64,000 nucleotides of DNA, taken from contig NZ_LLXV01000021.1 of NCBI RefSeq assembly GCF_001431665.1, positions 124,001-188,000 on the forward strand. The letters run 5' to 3'. Below the pieces are notes generated by a model. The model was not told the DNA's origin. It saw nothing but the letters and a program-made list of their open reading frames with translations, and did no database searches. Made by a program: the position numbers and the translations under genes. The stretch comes from Stenotrophomonas beteli. GTDB lineage: Bacteria; Pseudomonadota; Gammaproteobacteria; Xanthomonadales; Xanthomonadaceae. The first letter of the stretch is position 1. Each line of letters begins with the position of its first letter. Positions 50,460 through 59,626 of this stretch are shown piece after piece.

Positions 50460-50735
50460 GGCGCGGGCGCGGTTGGCAACGGGCGCGTGGCGACGCGCCG
50501 GACCTTGCGGCGCCCCTCTTTTCACTCGGCGCGGTTCGAGCAGGACGCCGAAGACGCGAAGACGTGGCTGATCGAACGCGGGTTGCCGGTGGCGTAAGGC
50601 GCGGGCGCGGTTGGCAACGGGCGCGTGGCGACGCGCCGGACCTTGCGGCGCCCCTCTTTTCACTCGGCGCGGTTCGAGCAGGATGCTGAAGACGCGAAGA
50701 CGTGGCTGATCGAACGCGGGTTGCCGGTGGCGTGA
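50395..50735. repeat. 138-base tandem repeat (two full copies and a partial third)
   Basis: Copies begin at GGTTCGAGCAGGA at 50395, 50533 and 50671, an exact period of 138 bases. Each unit holds the end of the preceding gene (WFEQDAEDAK..WLIERGLPVA and stop) plus 70 bases of spacer. The third copy stops after the coding part and ends in TGA in place of TAA. A few silent and one Ala/Thr difference separate the copies. Confidence 0.95.
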
Positions 50736-50748
50736 ATCACCAGGAACC

Positions 50749-50787
50749 GGGGCCGATCCCTTTGCGTCGCAAAAGGGATCTGACCCC
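50749..50787. repeat. palindromic repeat, family A (degenerate left arm)
   Basis: The right arm (AAAAGGGATCTGACCCC) is standard; the left reads GGGGCCGATCCCTTTGCG. It lies between convergent genes, just after the 138-base array. Confidence 0.8.
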
Positions 50788-50796
50788 ATCGCCGTA

Positions 50797-52026
50797 TCAG
50801 CCCTGCCCGGCCAGCGCGCGCAGCGTGATGCCGACGATGTAGGCCAGGTAGGTGCCGGTGGCATAGCCCATCGTGCCCAGCAGCACGCCGACCGGCGCCA
50901 GCGCCGGATGGAACGCCGCGGCCACCACCGGTGCCGAGGCCGGGCCGCCGATGTTCGACTGCGAACCGATGGCGAAGTAGAAGAACGGCACCTTCAGCAG
51001 CTTGCCCAGGCACCACAGCAACACGATGTGCACGCTGATCCAGATGATGCCCAGCAGGAACAGCCACGGCCGGTCCAGCAGCGCCAGCAGGTCCATCTGC
51101 ATGCCGATGCAGGCGATCAGAAAGTACAGCAGCAGTGAGCCCAGTCGTGAAGCGCCCGCGCCTTCCAGGGTGCGTGCGCGGGTGAAGCTCAGGCCCAAGC
51201 CGAGCGTGGTGGACAGCACCACCACCCACACGAAAGGTGCGTCCAGGCTGAACTGCGCCGCCCAGCTGACGTTGAGCTTGAACCAGGCCGCCAACGGTGC
51301 GCCGATGGCGTGGGCCAGGCCGACGCCACCGAAGGCCACCGCCACGATCAGCATCAGATCGGTGAGGCTGGGAATGCGCTCGTGCTCGGCCTGGAAGCGC
51401 GCGATGCGCTCCTTCAGTTCATCGATGGCCGACGTATCGGCACCACTGCGCGCATCGATCCTGGCCGCGCGGCCGGCCAGGAAGATCAGCGCGGCCATCC
51501 ACACGTAACCGACGCCGACATCGACCACCGCAAACTGGCCGAAGGTGGTGGCGTTGACGTCGAACACTTCACGCATCGCCAGCATGTTGGCACCGCCACC
51601 GATCCAGCTGCCGGCCAGTGCCGCCATGCCGGCCCAGGTGTCGCCGGCGACGGTTTCCGGATGCACGGCGCGCATCAGCAGGAACGCCACCACCGCACCG
51701 AGCATGATGCTGGCCGACGCGCCCAGGTACATCAGCACCAGCTTCGGGCCCAGCCGCAGGATGCCCTTGATGTCCACCGCCAGGGTGAGCAGGATCAACG
51801 CTGCCGGCAGCAGGATGTCGCGCGCGATCGGGTTGTAGAGCTTGGTGTTCTGGCCGTCGATCAGGCCGACGGTGTTGTAGATGCCGGGAATCAGGTAGCA
51901 CAGCAGCAGCGCCGGCACGAAGGTGTAGAAGCGCTTCCACAGGCCCTGCTCGCGCGAGGCGGTCCAGAACACGGCACCGAGGGTGGCGGCGATCAAACCG
52001 AAGACGACGATGTCGTTCTGGATCAT
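50797..52026 (-). CDS. DUF819-family membrane protein
   Basis: A 409-residue protein with about ten membrane helices. The ATG at 52026 (MIQNDIVVFGLIAATLG) is preferred to the longer frame beginning in the palindrome at 52065. GSWIGGGANMLAMREVF and the late GSQSNIGGPASAPVVAAAF are the paired Gly-rich motifs of DUF819 (YjcL-like), whose fold recalls sodium-coupled transporters. The substrate is unknown. Confidence 0.88.
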   Translation of the reverse strand: MIQNDIVVFGLIAATLGAVFWTASREQGLWKRFYTFVPALLLCYLIPGIYNTVGLIDGQNTKLYNPIARDILLPAALILLTLAVDIKGILRLGPKLVLMYLGASASIMLGAVVAFLLMRAVHPETVAGDTWAGMAALAGSWIGGGANMLAMREVFDVNATTFGQFAVVDVGVGYVWMAALIFLAGRAARIDARSGADTSAIDELKERIARFQAEHERIPSLTDLMLIVAVAFGGVGLAHAIGAPLAAWFKLNVSWAAQFSLDAPFVWVVVLSTTLGLGLSFTRARTLEGAGASRLGSLLLYFLIACIGMQMDLLALLDRPWLFLLGIIWISVHIVLLWCLGKLLKVPFFYFAIGSQSNIGGPASAPVVAAAFHPALAPVGVLLGTMGYATGTYLAYIVGITLRALAGQG

Positions 52027-52043
52027 GCAGGTGCTCTGGGTGC

Positions 52044-52140
52044 GGGGTCGGATCCCTTTCGCCACGCGAAAGGGCTCTGACCCCAGGGGCGGTCAATGAC
52101 GGGGTCGGAGCCCTTCCGCGCTGCGGAAGGGATCCGCCCC
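52044..52140. repeat. two palindromic repeats, family A, in tandem
   Basis: Hairpins at 52044-52084 (GGGGTCGGATCCCTTTCG...) and 52101-52140 (GGGGTCGGAGCCCTTCCGC...). In both, one arm has the GGATCC form and the other the GGAGCC form, leaving G-T style mismatches, while the inner arms pair fully. They lie 17 bases before the S9 peptidase stop codon. Confidence 0.88.
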
Positions 52141-52157
52141 CTCGGCTCTGGACCGGC

Positions 52158-54236
52158 TTACTCGCCGATGTGCTGCTTCAGCCAGGCATTGACGGTGTCG
52201 TGCCACAGGATGCTGTTGTTCGGCTTCAGCACCCAGTGGTTCTCGTCCGGGAAGTACAGGAACTTCGATTCGATGCCCTGGCGCTGGGCGGCAGTGAACG
52301 CGGCCAGGCCCTGCTCGACCGGGATGCGGAAGTCCTGCTGGCCGTGGATGACCAGGATCGGCTTCTTCCAGTCCGCCACGTGGTTGACCGGGTTGAACTT
52401 CTCGTAATTCGCCGCCTTCTGGTACGGCGTGCCGCCCTGCTCCCACTCGGTGAACCACAGTTCTTCGGTGGCGTAGCCCATCATGCGCTGGTCGAACACG
52501 CCGTCGTGGTTGACCAGGCACTTGAACGGGCCGTTCCAGTTGCCGGCGATCCAGTTGACCATGAAGCCGCCGTAGCTGGCACCCAGCGCACAGGCCTTGT
52601 CACCGTTGAGGAAGGTGTACTTCTTCAGCGCCGCGTCCCAGCCCTTCTGCAGGTCTTCCAGCGGGCGGTCGCCCCAGTGCTGGCTGATCGCATCGGTGAA
52701 CGCCTGGCCGTAGCCGGTGGAACCGTGGAAGTCGATCATCACCACGGCATAGCCCTGGCCGGCATAGGTCTGCGGATTCCAGCGGTAGCTCCAGCCGTTG
52801 CCGAAGCTGCCCTGCGGGCCGCCATGGATCAGGAACGCCACCGGGTAGGACTTGCCTTCCTGGTAGTTGTGCGGCTTGACCACGTAGCCATGCACGGTGT
52901 CGTTGTTCCAGCCCTTGAACTCGAACTGCTCGTAGTCACCGAAGGACACGTCCTTCAGCACATCACCGGCGGCCGGGGTCAGCGCGCGCAGCTCGCCGAT
53001 CGGCTGGCCCGCGGCCGGCAGCAGGCCAACCAGCACCTGGTCGTTGCTCTTCAGGCTGTTGCGGGTGATCGCCACGCTGTTGCCGGCCACGTCGACCGCC
53101 GTGACGCTGCCATCGCCGATCAGCTTGGTGGCCTTGCCGCTGGCCACGTCGATCTGGAACAGCGGGTGCTCGCCGAGGTCATCGGCCGTGGTGTAGATGC
53201 TGGCGCCGTCAGCGGACAGGGTGATGCCACCGGCCGAACGATCCCACTGCGGGGCGATCTCGCGGGTCTTGCCGCTGGCCAGGTCCATTGCCATCAGGCC
53301 GAAGCGGTCGGCTTCGAAGCCCGGGCGCTTCATCGCACGATAGAACAGGGTCTTGCCGTCGGCGCTGAACACCGGGCCGGCATCCCAGGCCGGGTTGGAG
53401 GCGGTCAGGTTGACCGGCGCCTGCTTGCCGGCGGCGTCGAAGCGGTACAGGTCGAAATTGGTCGACCACGGTTCCTGCTTGCCGGCCACGCGGATGCTGG
53501 CCACTACGCTGGCGCCATCCGGCGACCACGCAAAATCGTCATTGCCGCCGAATGGCTTGGACGGGGCGTCGCCGTCGATGGTCGCGCTCAGTGCCGAAGC
53601 GCCCTTGACCGGACCGTCCTTGGCCGCAGGCAGCGGGGCCACGAACAGGGTGTTGCGGCGGCCGTCGTTCCAGGCATCCCAGTGGCGCACGAACAGCGAA
53701 TCCCACACCTGGCCGCTGGCCTTGGCGTCCTTCTTTTCCTTCAGCTTCTTCTCGGTGCAGGCCAGGTCCGAGGCGCAGGCCTGGAACACCCCGGCGCTGA
53801 ACAGCACGCGGTCATCCTGCGGCGACACGTGGTAGCTGTCCACGCCGACTGCGAAATCGGTCAGCTGGCGCGGCGTACCGCCGTTGATCGGCTGCGCGTA
53901 CAGCTGCTGGCTGCCGTTCCTGGCGCTCAGGAAATACACCGTCTGGCCATCGGCCGACAGCGAGGCGGAATTGACGTTCCAGCCGGCCGGGGTGATCTGC
54001 TTCGGCGGAGCCGCGTCGCGGGTGCGCAGGTTGCGTGCGAACAGCGCGGTGGAGGCCTTCAGGTTGGTATCGACGCTGCGCTTGGCGAACACCACGGTGC
54101 CGCCGTCAGCGGTCAGTACCGGCGTGGAGACGCGGTCCATGGCCACCATGTCGCGGACTTCCAGGCCACGGGCAGCGGCAACGCTGGGCAGGGCGGCCAG
54201 CAGGCTCAGTGGCAGCAGGGCATGACGCAGTTTCAT
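52158..54236 (-). CDS. exported S9-family prolyl oligopeptidase-type peptidase
   Basis: A 692-residue protein with a signal peptide (LLPLSLLAALPSVAAA). The first 430 residues form a WD40-like beta-propeller that gates the active site. The C-terminal hydrolase has the nucleophile Ser near 554 in ALGASYGGFMVNW, Asp in IHGQQDFRIPVEQG (about 635) and His in FPDENHWVL (about 668). It is related to dipeptidyl- and acylaminoacyl-peptidases and should cut short peptides in the periplasm. Pairs of family A palindromes stand on both sides of it. Confidence 0.95.
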   Translation of the reverse strand: MKLRHALLPLSLLAALPSVAAARGLEVRDMVAMDRVSTPVLTADGGTVVFAKRSVDTNLKASTALFARNLRTRDAAPPKQITPAGWNVNSASLSADGQTVYFLSARNGSQQLYAQPINGGTPRQLTDFAVGVDSYHVSPQDDRVLFSAGVFQACASDLACTEKKLKEKKDAKASGQVWDSLFVRHWDAWNDGRRNTLFVAPLPAAKDGPVKGASALSATIDGDAPSKPFGGNDDFAWSPDGASVVASIRVAGKQEPWSTNFDLYRFDAAGKQAPVNLTASNPAWDAGPVFSADGKTLFYRAMKRPGFEADRFGLMAMDLASGKTREIAPQWDRSAGGITLSADGASIYTTADDLGEHPLFQIDVASGKATKLIGDGSVTAVDVAGNSVAITRNSLKSNDQVLVGLLPAAGQPIGELRALTPAAGDVLKDVSFGDYEQFEFKGWNNDTVHGYVVKPHNYQEGKSYPVAFLIHGGPQGSFGNGWSYRWNPQTYAGQGYAVVMIDFHGSTGYGQAFTDAISQHWGDRPLEDLQKGWDAALKKYTFLNGDKACALGASYGGFMVNWIAGNWNGPFKCLVNHDGVFDQRMMGYATEELWFTEWEQGGTPYQKAANYEKFNPVNHVADWKKPILVIHGQQDFRIPVEQGLAAFTAAQRQGIESKFLYFPDENHWVLKPNNSILWHDTVNAWLKQHIGE

Positions 54237-54371
54237 CGGGGTCTCCGCAGGACGGCAAAAAACCGATGGTAGGCCCGTGCGGCCGGGGCTGCCAAGGCCA
54301 TCGGTCATGGCCGCGGGCGGGCAATCGCCAGAAACAGCAAACCGCGCCGTAGCGCGGTTTGCGGGGACACC

Positions 54372-54464
54372 GGGGTCGGATCCGATTCCGACGGAATCGG
54401 CTCTGACCCCAGACGCAGTCAACGTGGGGTCAGAGCCCTTCCCGGCGGGAAGGAATCCGACCCC
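54372..54464. repeat. two palindromic repeats, family A, in tandem
   Basis: Hairpins at 54372-54410 (inner arm CGATTCCG/CGGAATCG) and 54426-54464 (inner arm CCTTCCC/GGGAAGG). Outer arms follow the GGGGTC-R-GA consensus. They lie between the OPT transporter stop and the S9 peptidase start. Confidence 0.88.
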
Positions 54465-54471
54465 GTGGGTG

Positions 54472-56436
54472 TTACGCCACGGCGCGCTTGCCCGTGCGAT
54501 AGATCAGCCAGCCCACCAGGAACAGCACGGCCAGGCCGATCCACTGTGCGCCCGGCAGGTGGAACGGCACGGCCAGCACGTCGGCGCGGCTGCTGACCAC
54601 GATCGGAATCGCGATGGCGATGCCCATCAGCGCTTCGCCGGTAATCAGGCCGGCGGCGAACAGCACGCCCGGCTTGTGCACGCGGTCGCGGCCTTCTTCG
54701 TCATCGGCACGCACCTTGTGGAAGCGCTCGACCAGGTAGGCGATCAGGCCGCCGAGGAAGATCGGCACCATCAGCTCCAGCGGCAGGTAGATGCCGATGG
54801 CGGCGGCCAGCACCGGCACGCGGAAGCGGGCGTTGCGCGACTTCAGCCAGCTGTCGAAGGCGATGATGACGGCACCGACCACCGCACCGATACCGATGAA
54901 GGTCCACGGCAGTTCGCCGCCAAACAGGCCCTTGGCCACCGAGGCCATCAGGTTGGCCTGCGGTGCGGCCAGCGCGTTCGGGTGCAGCTCGGACTTCACG
55001 CCGATGCCGTAGGCGGTGGCCAGCAGGTTCAGCACCGGGGCCATGATCAGCGCGCACGAGAACGCACCGATGCCCAGCATCAGCTGCTGCTTCCACGGGG
55101 TGGCACCGACGATGTAGCCGGCCTTGAGGTCCTGCAGGTTGTCACCACCGACGGCGGCGGCGCAGCACACCACCGCGCCGATCATGATCGCAGCCACTGC
55201 ACCCAGCGGCGCACCGCCGGCACCGACCGGCTTGAGGCCATCGGCGCCCAGCAGCACGACCAGCACGGCCGAAGCAAACAGGATGGTGGAGATGGTGATG
55301 CCCGAGACCGGGTTGTTGGACGAGCCGATCAGGCCGGCCAGGTAGGCCGAAACCGAAACGAACAGGAAGCCGGCGACGATCATGATGAGGGTCATCGGGA
55401 TCGACACGTGCCACTGGCCGACGATGGCCTGGTACAGGGCCAGCAGCGGCAGCACGAAGGCCACCAGCGCGACCAGCATCCACTTCATCGGCAGGTCGCG
55501 CTCGGTGTGCGCCAGCACCGGGCCACCGCTCTTGCGGGCGGCGGCAAAGCCACTCTTGACGCCGTTGAGCAGCGACTTGCGCAGCGAGATCAGGGTCCAG
55601 ATGCCGCCGATCAGCATCGCGCCGACACCCAGGTAGCGCATCTTCGCCCCCCAGATGGCAAACGCGGCCTCGGTGGACGAAGCGGTGGCGACCGACGCGG
55701 CCAGCGCCGGATCGGTGTTCATGAAGAATGCCTGGTAGATCGGGATGGCGATGTGCCAGGTCAGGATCGAGCCGGACACCACCACGATGCCGACGTTGAG
55801 GCCGACGATGTAGCCCACGCCCAGCAGCGCCGGCGACAGGTTGGTGCCGATGAAGGCGGTGACCTTGGAGCTGCCGACATAGGCCGACGTGGCCCAGGCA
55901 TCCGGAATCAGGCGCATGCCGCTTTCCGCGGCCAGCTTGACGAAGGCACCGATCACCGCCGACAGGCCGAGGATCTTCAGGCCCGGGCCCGGGTTCTCAC
56001 CGGCCTTGAGCACTTCGGCGGCGGCCTTGCCTTCCGGGAACGGCAACGGGTCTTCAACGATCATCGAACGGCGCAGCGGCACCGAGAACAGCACGCCCAG
56101 CAGGCCACCGAGGCCGGCGATGCCCAGCACCCACCAGTACTTGAAGTCCGGCCAGTAGCCCATGATCACCAGCGCCGGGATGGTGAAGATCACGCCGGCG
56201 GCGATCGACGAACCGGCCGAGGCGCCGGTCTGGACGATGTTGTTTTCGAGGATGGAACCACCGCCCAGCAGGCGCAGCACGCCCATGGAAATGACCGCGG
56301 CGGGAATGGCGGTGGCGATGGTCAGGCCTGCGAACAGACCGAGGTAGGCGTTGGCCGCCGACAGCACCACCGCCAGCACGATGGCCAGGGCCACTGCGCG
56401 GAAGGTGAGCTGCTTGGGCGCAGCGTCGTGGTTCAT
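54472..56436 (-). CDS. OPT-family oligopeptide transporter
   Basis: A 654-residue protein with about fifteen membrane helices. The ATG at 56436 (MNHDAAPKQLTFRAVAL) is used; an in-frame upstream start at 56454 is possible. The N-terminal LTFRAVALAIVLAVVLSAAN, LGLFAGLTIATAIPAAVISM, and PFPEGKAAAEVLKAGE are typical of the bacterial OPT group. Family members move small peptides or metal chelates by proton coupling. Its place beside S9 peptidases suggests peptide uptake. Confidence 0.94.
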   Translation of the reverse strand: MNHDAAPKQLTFRAVALAIVLAVVLSAANAYLGLFAGLTIATAIPAAVISMGVLRLLGGGSILENNIVQTGASAGSSIAAGVIFTIPALVIMGYWPDFKYWWVLGIAGLGGLLGVLFSVPLRRSMIVEDPLPFPEGKAAAEVLKAGENPGPGLKILGLSAVIGAFVKLAAESGMRLIPDAWATSAYVGSSKVTAFIGTNLSPALLGVGYIVGLNVGIVVVSGSILTWHIAIPIYQAFFMNTDPALAASVATASSTEAAFAIWGAKMRYLGVGAMLIGGIWTLISLRKSLLNGVKSGFAAARKSGGPVLAHTERDLPMKWMLVALVAFVLPLLALYQAIVGQWHVSIPMTLIMIVAGFLFVSVSAYLAGLIGSSNNPVSGITISTILFASAVLVVLLGADGLKPVGAGGAPLGAVAAIMIGAVVCCAAAVGGDNLQDLKAGYIVGATPWKQQLMLGIGAFSCALIMAPVLNLLATAYGIGVKSELHPNALAAPQANLMASVAKGLFGGELPWTFIGIGAVVGAVIIAFDSWLKSRNARFRVPVLAAAIGIYLPLELMVPIFLGGLIAYLVERFHKVRADDEEGRDRVHKPGVLFAAGLITGEALMGIAIAIPIVVSSRADVLAVPFHLPGAQWIGLAVLFLVGWLIYRTGKRAVA

Positions 56437-56635
56437 GGAAGCCCCTGCTGGCAAAAAATCCCTGCCACGCTAGCGTTCAGGGCAGATCAAGTCCAGCGTG
56501 CCAAAGGATGGGGCAGCCGCCACAGCGCAATGAGGCTGTGCGTGAAGCCGGAATCGGCAGACACGGCAAAGTCCGGCTGGGATCACCTCAATTGATATGT
56601 TATATCTTAATGCTACCCTGTAGCTTCCGCATCGC

Positions 56636-57784
56636 ATGCCCCCTTCCCCCTCCCCTCGCCTGGCCTCCATCGACCAGCTGCGCGGCACCGTCATGCTGTT
56701 GATGCTGCTCGACCATGTGCGCGAGACCTTCTTCCTGCAGCATCAGGTGAGCGACCCGATGGACGCAGCGACGGTCTCCCCCGCCCTGTTCGCGTGCCGA
56801 CTGCTGGCCCACCTGTGCGCCCCCGTGTTCGTGCTGCTGACCGGACTGTCGGCCTGGCTGTACGGCCAGCGGCAGCCGGATCCGCGCGGGGCCACGGCCG
56901 CGTTCCTGCTCAAGCGCGGGCTGTTCCTGGTCGTGCTGGAACTGACCCTGGTAAGTTTCGCCTGGACCTTCCAACTGCCGCCTCAAACGCTGTACCTGCA
57001 GGTGATCTGGGCCATCGGACTGAGCATGATCGCGCTGGCCGGCCTGCTGTGGTTGCCACGCCCGGCCCTGCTGGTGCTGGCAGTCACGGTGGTGGCCGGG
57101 CACAACCTGTTCGACGGCATGCGGGTGGAAGGCAATGGCCTGCTGGCGGTGCTGTGGAAAGTGCTGCACCAGCGTGATTGGATCGAGGCTGGCGCGCTGC
57201 GCCTGCGTACCTCCTATCCAGTACTGCCGTGGATCGGGGTAATCGCGCTGGGTTATCTGATGGGGCCGTGGTTCGGCCGCGAGCGCGCGCCGGAGCAGCG
57301 CCAGCGCTGGCTGCTGCGGGCGGGCGCCGGCGCGCTGGCCCTGTTCGTGCTGCTGCGCTTCGCCAACGACTACGGCGATGCGCCCTGGCAGTACCAGGCC
57401 ACCACGCTGCGCACCTGGCTGAGCATCCTCAACATCACCAAGTACCCGCCGTCATTGCAGTTCCTGCTGCTGACCCTGGGCGTGGGCCTGCTGTTGCTGC
57501 GCCTGTACGAATGGCCGCCCCTGGCGCGTGCGCTGCGCCCGCTGGCCGATATCGGCGCCGCGCCGATGTTCTTCTACCTGCTGCACCTGTACGTGCTGAA
57601 GGGACTGTACCTGGCCGCGTTGGCGGCCTGGGGGCCGACCCATGGCGGGTTGTATGCCCTGGATTCGGTCAGCGGCCTGCTGCTGATGGCCTGTGCGCTG
57701 GCGGTGGTGCTGTACCCGCCGACGCGGGCGTTCGCGCGGTTCAAGGCGCGAAGGCGTGACCTGGCGTGGTTGCGGTACCTGTGA
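56636..57784 (+). CDS. DUF1624-type membrane protein (acyltransferase-like)
   Basis: A 382-residue polytopic protein. RLASIDQLRGTVMLLMLLDH near the N-terminus is the conserved R-x-x-x-x-D-x-x-R-G pattern of the DUF1624/HGSNAT-like acyltransferase family. The middle LRTSYPVLPWIGVIALGY and the late FYLLHLYVLKGLY are also conserved. It may acetylate a membrane or periplasmic sugar; the substrate is unknown. The upstream TTGATATGTTATATCTTAA stretch (56591-56609) is strikingly AT-rich and may hold the promoter. Confidence 0.85.
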   Translation: MPPSPSPRLASIDQLRGTVMLLMLLDHVRETFFLQHQVSDPMDAATVSPALFACRLLAHLCAPVFVLLTGLSAWLYGQRQPDPRGATAAFLLKRGLFLVVLELTLVSFAWTFQLPPQTLYLQVIWAIGLSMIALAGLLWLPRPALLVLAVTVVAGHNLFDGMRVEGNGLLAVLWKVLHQRDWIEAGALRLRTSYPVLPWIGVIALGYLMGPWFGRERAPEQRQRWLLRAGAGALALFVLLRFANDYGDAPWQYQATTLRTWLSILNITKYPPSLQFLLLTLGVGLLLLRLYEWPPLARALRPLADIGAAPMFFYLLHLYVLKGLYLAALAAWGPTHGGLYALDSVSGLLLMACALAVVLYPPTRAFARFKARRRDLAWLRYL

Positions 57785-57862
57785 TCGCCCAGGCCCCTCC
57801 GGCAATCCACGCATGGCGGGATCTACTGAAAGCGGGTCAGGCCACAGGCCTATAATTCCGCG

Positions 57863-59617
57863 ATGAATTCCACCGCTATCGCTTCCGACGACTTCCTGGG
57901 CCACCCCAAGGGCGTCTACGTCTGCTTCTTCACTGAAATGTGGGAGCGCTTCTCCTTCTACGGCATGAAGGCGCTGCTGCTGCTGTACCTGACCAAGTAC
58001 CACCTGTTCGGCGACAAGGCCGGCCTGGACCTGCTCGGCGCCTACGGCGGCCTGGTGTACTGCATCCCGGTGTTCGGCGGCATGCTCGCCGACCGCTGGC
58101 TGGGCATGCGCCGTGCGGTGCTGTTCGGCGGCATCCTGCTGGTGCTCGGCCACCTCGGCATGGCGTTCGAAGGCCACGCCGCGTACCGGGTGAACGGCGA
58201 AGTGGTGCGCGACACCTCGGCGCTGGCGGTGACCTACCTGTCGCTGGCGCTGATCATCATGGGCGTCGGCTTCCTGAAGCCGAACATCTCCACCATCGTC
58301 GGCAAGCTGTATGCCAAGGACGACCCGCGCCGCGATTCGGGTTTCTCGCTGTTCTATGCCGGCATCAACCTCGGCGCGCTGTTCTCGTCGCTGGTGTGCG
58401 GCTTCCTCGGCGAGGCCTATGGCTGGAAGTACGGTTTCGGTGCGGCCGGCATTGGCATGCTGGCTGGCCTGGCGATGTTCCTGTGGGGCCAGAAGTACCT
58501 GCAAGGCCACGCCGAGCCGCCGCAACCGGCGGCATTGAAGCAGAAGGTGCTGGGCCTGCCACGCGAATGGCTCATCTATCTGTGCGCGGTGCTCGGCGTG
58601 CTGCCGGTGGCGTGGCTGATGTGGGCCGCGGGCAACGGCGCGTTCGCACTGGGCGGTGAAATCAGCCTGGCACTGATGCTGATGCTGGTGGTGCTGGGCG
58701 GCGTGCTGGTCTGGTTCGCCTGGTTCACCGGCACGAAATGCACGCCTGTGCAGCGCCAACAGATGATCGCGCTGATGGTGCTGATCTTCATGGCGCTGGT
58801 GTTCTTCACGATGTACGAGCAGTCCTACGGCTCGTGGGTGACCTTCACCGACCGCCTGCTGACCAAGGACATCGTGCCGTCGCTGGTGATCACCGGCGGC
58901 ACGCCGCTGCCGTGGTCGATCCTCTCGCTGCTGCTGGCACCGCTGGGCTTCGTGGTCAGCGCGCGCCTGTCCGAACGGCGCCAGGGTTCGGCTGCGCCGC
59001 GTACGTTCTTCGCCGCCATCGTCGTACTGATGCTGGTGCTGCTGGTGCGCGACTGCCTGGTGATTCCGCAGACCGCCGGCTCGCTGACCTACCTCGGCGG
59101 CCTGTTCCTGGTGCTGCTGGCGCCGGCGTTCGCCGCGCTGTGGACGTGGATGGACCGCCGCGGCTGGGAGCCGGGCAAGCCGGTGAAATCGGCCTGGGGC
59201 CTGGTGATCGGCGCGTTGTCATTCGTGCCGTTGGCGCTGGCCGCACAGCAGGTGGGCGCCACCGGTGAAATGGCCAGCGTGTGGTGGCTGGTGCTGGCCT
59301 ACTTCCTGCTGGCCAGCGGCGAGATGTGCCTGTCGCCGGTCGGCCTGTCGGCGGTGACCCAGCTGGCGGTGCCACGGGTGATGAGCCTGATGATGGGCAC
59401 CTGGTTCCTGGCTACCGCGTTCTCGGAAACGTTGGCCGCGCTGTTCGGCAAGCTGGCCGCGATCGAGGTGCCGGAAGGTGAATCGCTGGACATGGTGGCT
59501 GCCGCGGGCGCCTATGCGCACCTGTTCTGGCTGCTGATGTGGATCGGCCTGGGCTGCGCGCTGGCCGCCTTCCTCGCCGCACCACTGCTGAAGCGGATGA
59601 TGCACGGGGTGAAGTAG
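57863..59617 (+). CDS. POT-family proton-dependent peptide transporter
   Basis: A 584-residue MFS protein. FFTEMWERFSFYGMKALL holds the ExxERFxYY-type proton-coupling signature. GGMLADRWLGMRR and GTGFLKPN-like GVGFLKPNISTIVG follow, and FYAGINLGALFS is the second PTR2 signature. It imports di- and tripeptides with protons. A TATAAT lies near 57851, about ten bases before the ATG. With the OPT transporter and two S9 peptidases nearby it fits growth on peptides. Confidence 0.96.
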   Translation: MNSTAIASDDFLGHPKGVYVCFFTEMWERFSFYGMKALLLLYLTKYHLFGDKAGLDLLGAYGGLVYCIPVFGGMLADRWLGMRRAVLFGGILLVLGHLGMAFEGHAAYRVNGEVVRDTSALAVTYLSLALIIMGVGFLKPNISTIVGKLYAKDDPRRDSGFSLFYAGINLGALFSSLVCGFLGEAYGWKYGFGAAGIGMLAGLAMFLWGQKYLQGHAEPPQPAALKQKVLGLPREWLIYLCAVLGVLPVAWLMWAAGNGAFALGGEISLALMLMLVVLGGVLVWFAWFTGTKCTPVQRQQMIALMVLIFMALVFFTMYEQSYGSWVTFTDRLLTKDIVPSLVITGGTPLPWSILSLLLAPLGFVVSARLSERRQGSAAPRTFFAAIVVLMLVLLVRDCLVIPQTAGSLTYLGGLFLVLLAPAFAALWTWMDRRGWEPGKPVKSAWGLVIGALSFVPLALAAQQVGATGEMASVWWLVLAYFLLASGEMCLSPVGLSAVTQLAVPRVMSLMMGTWFLATAFSETLAALFGKLAAIEVPEGESLDMVAAAGAYAHLFWLLMWIGLGCALAAFLAAPLLKRMMHGVK

Positions 59618-59626
59618 GCCCCGGCA

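Noticed and set aside
50395-50735. Possible CRISPR array
   Set aside because: The units are 138 bases, abut directly without unique spacers, and copy a gene end. This is a tandem duplication.
54277-56595. A 772-codon plus-strand frame opposite the OPT transporter
   Set aside because: His/Gln/Asp/Arg-rich antisense frame, typical of shadows of membrane-protein genes. No motif.
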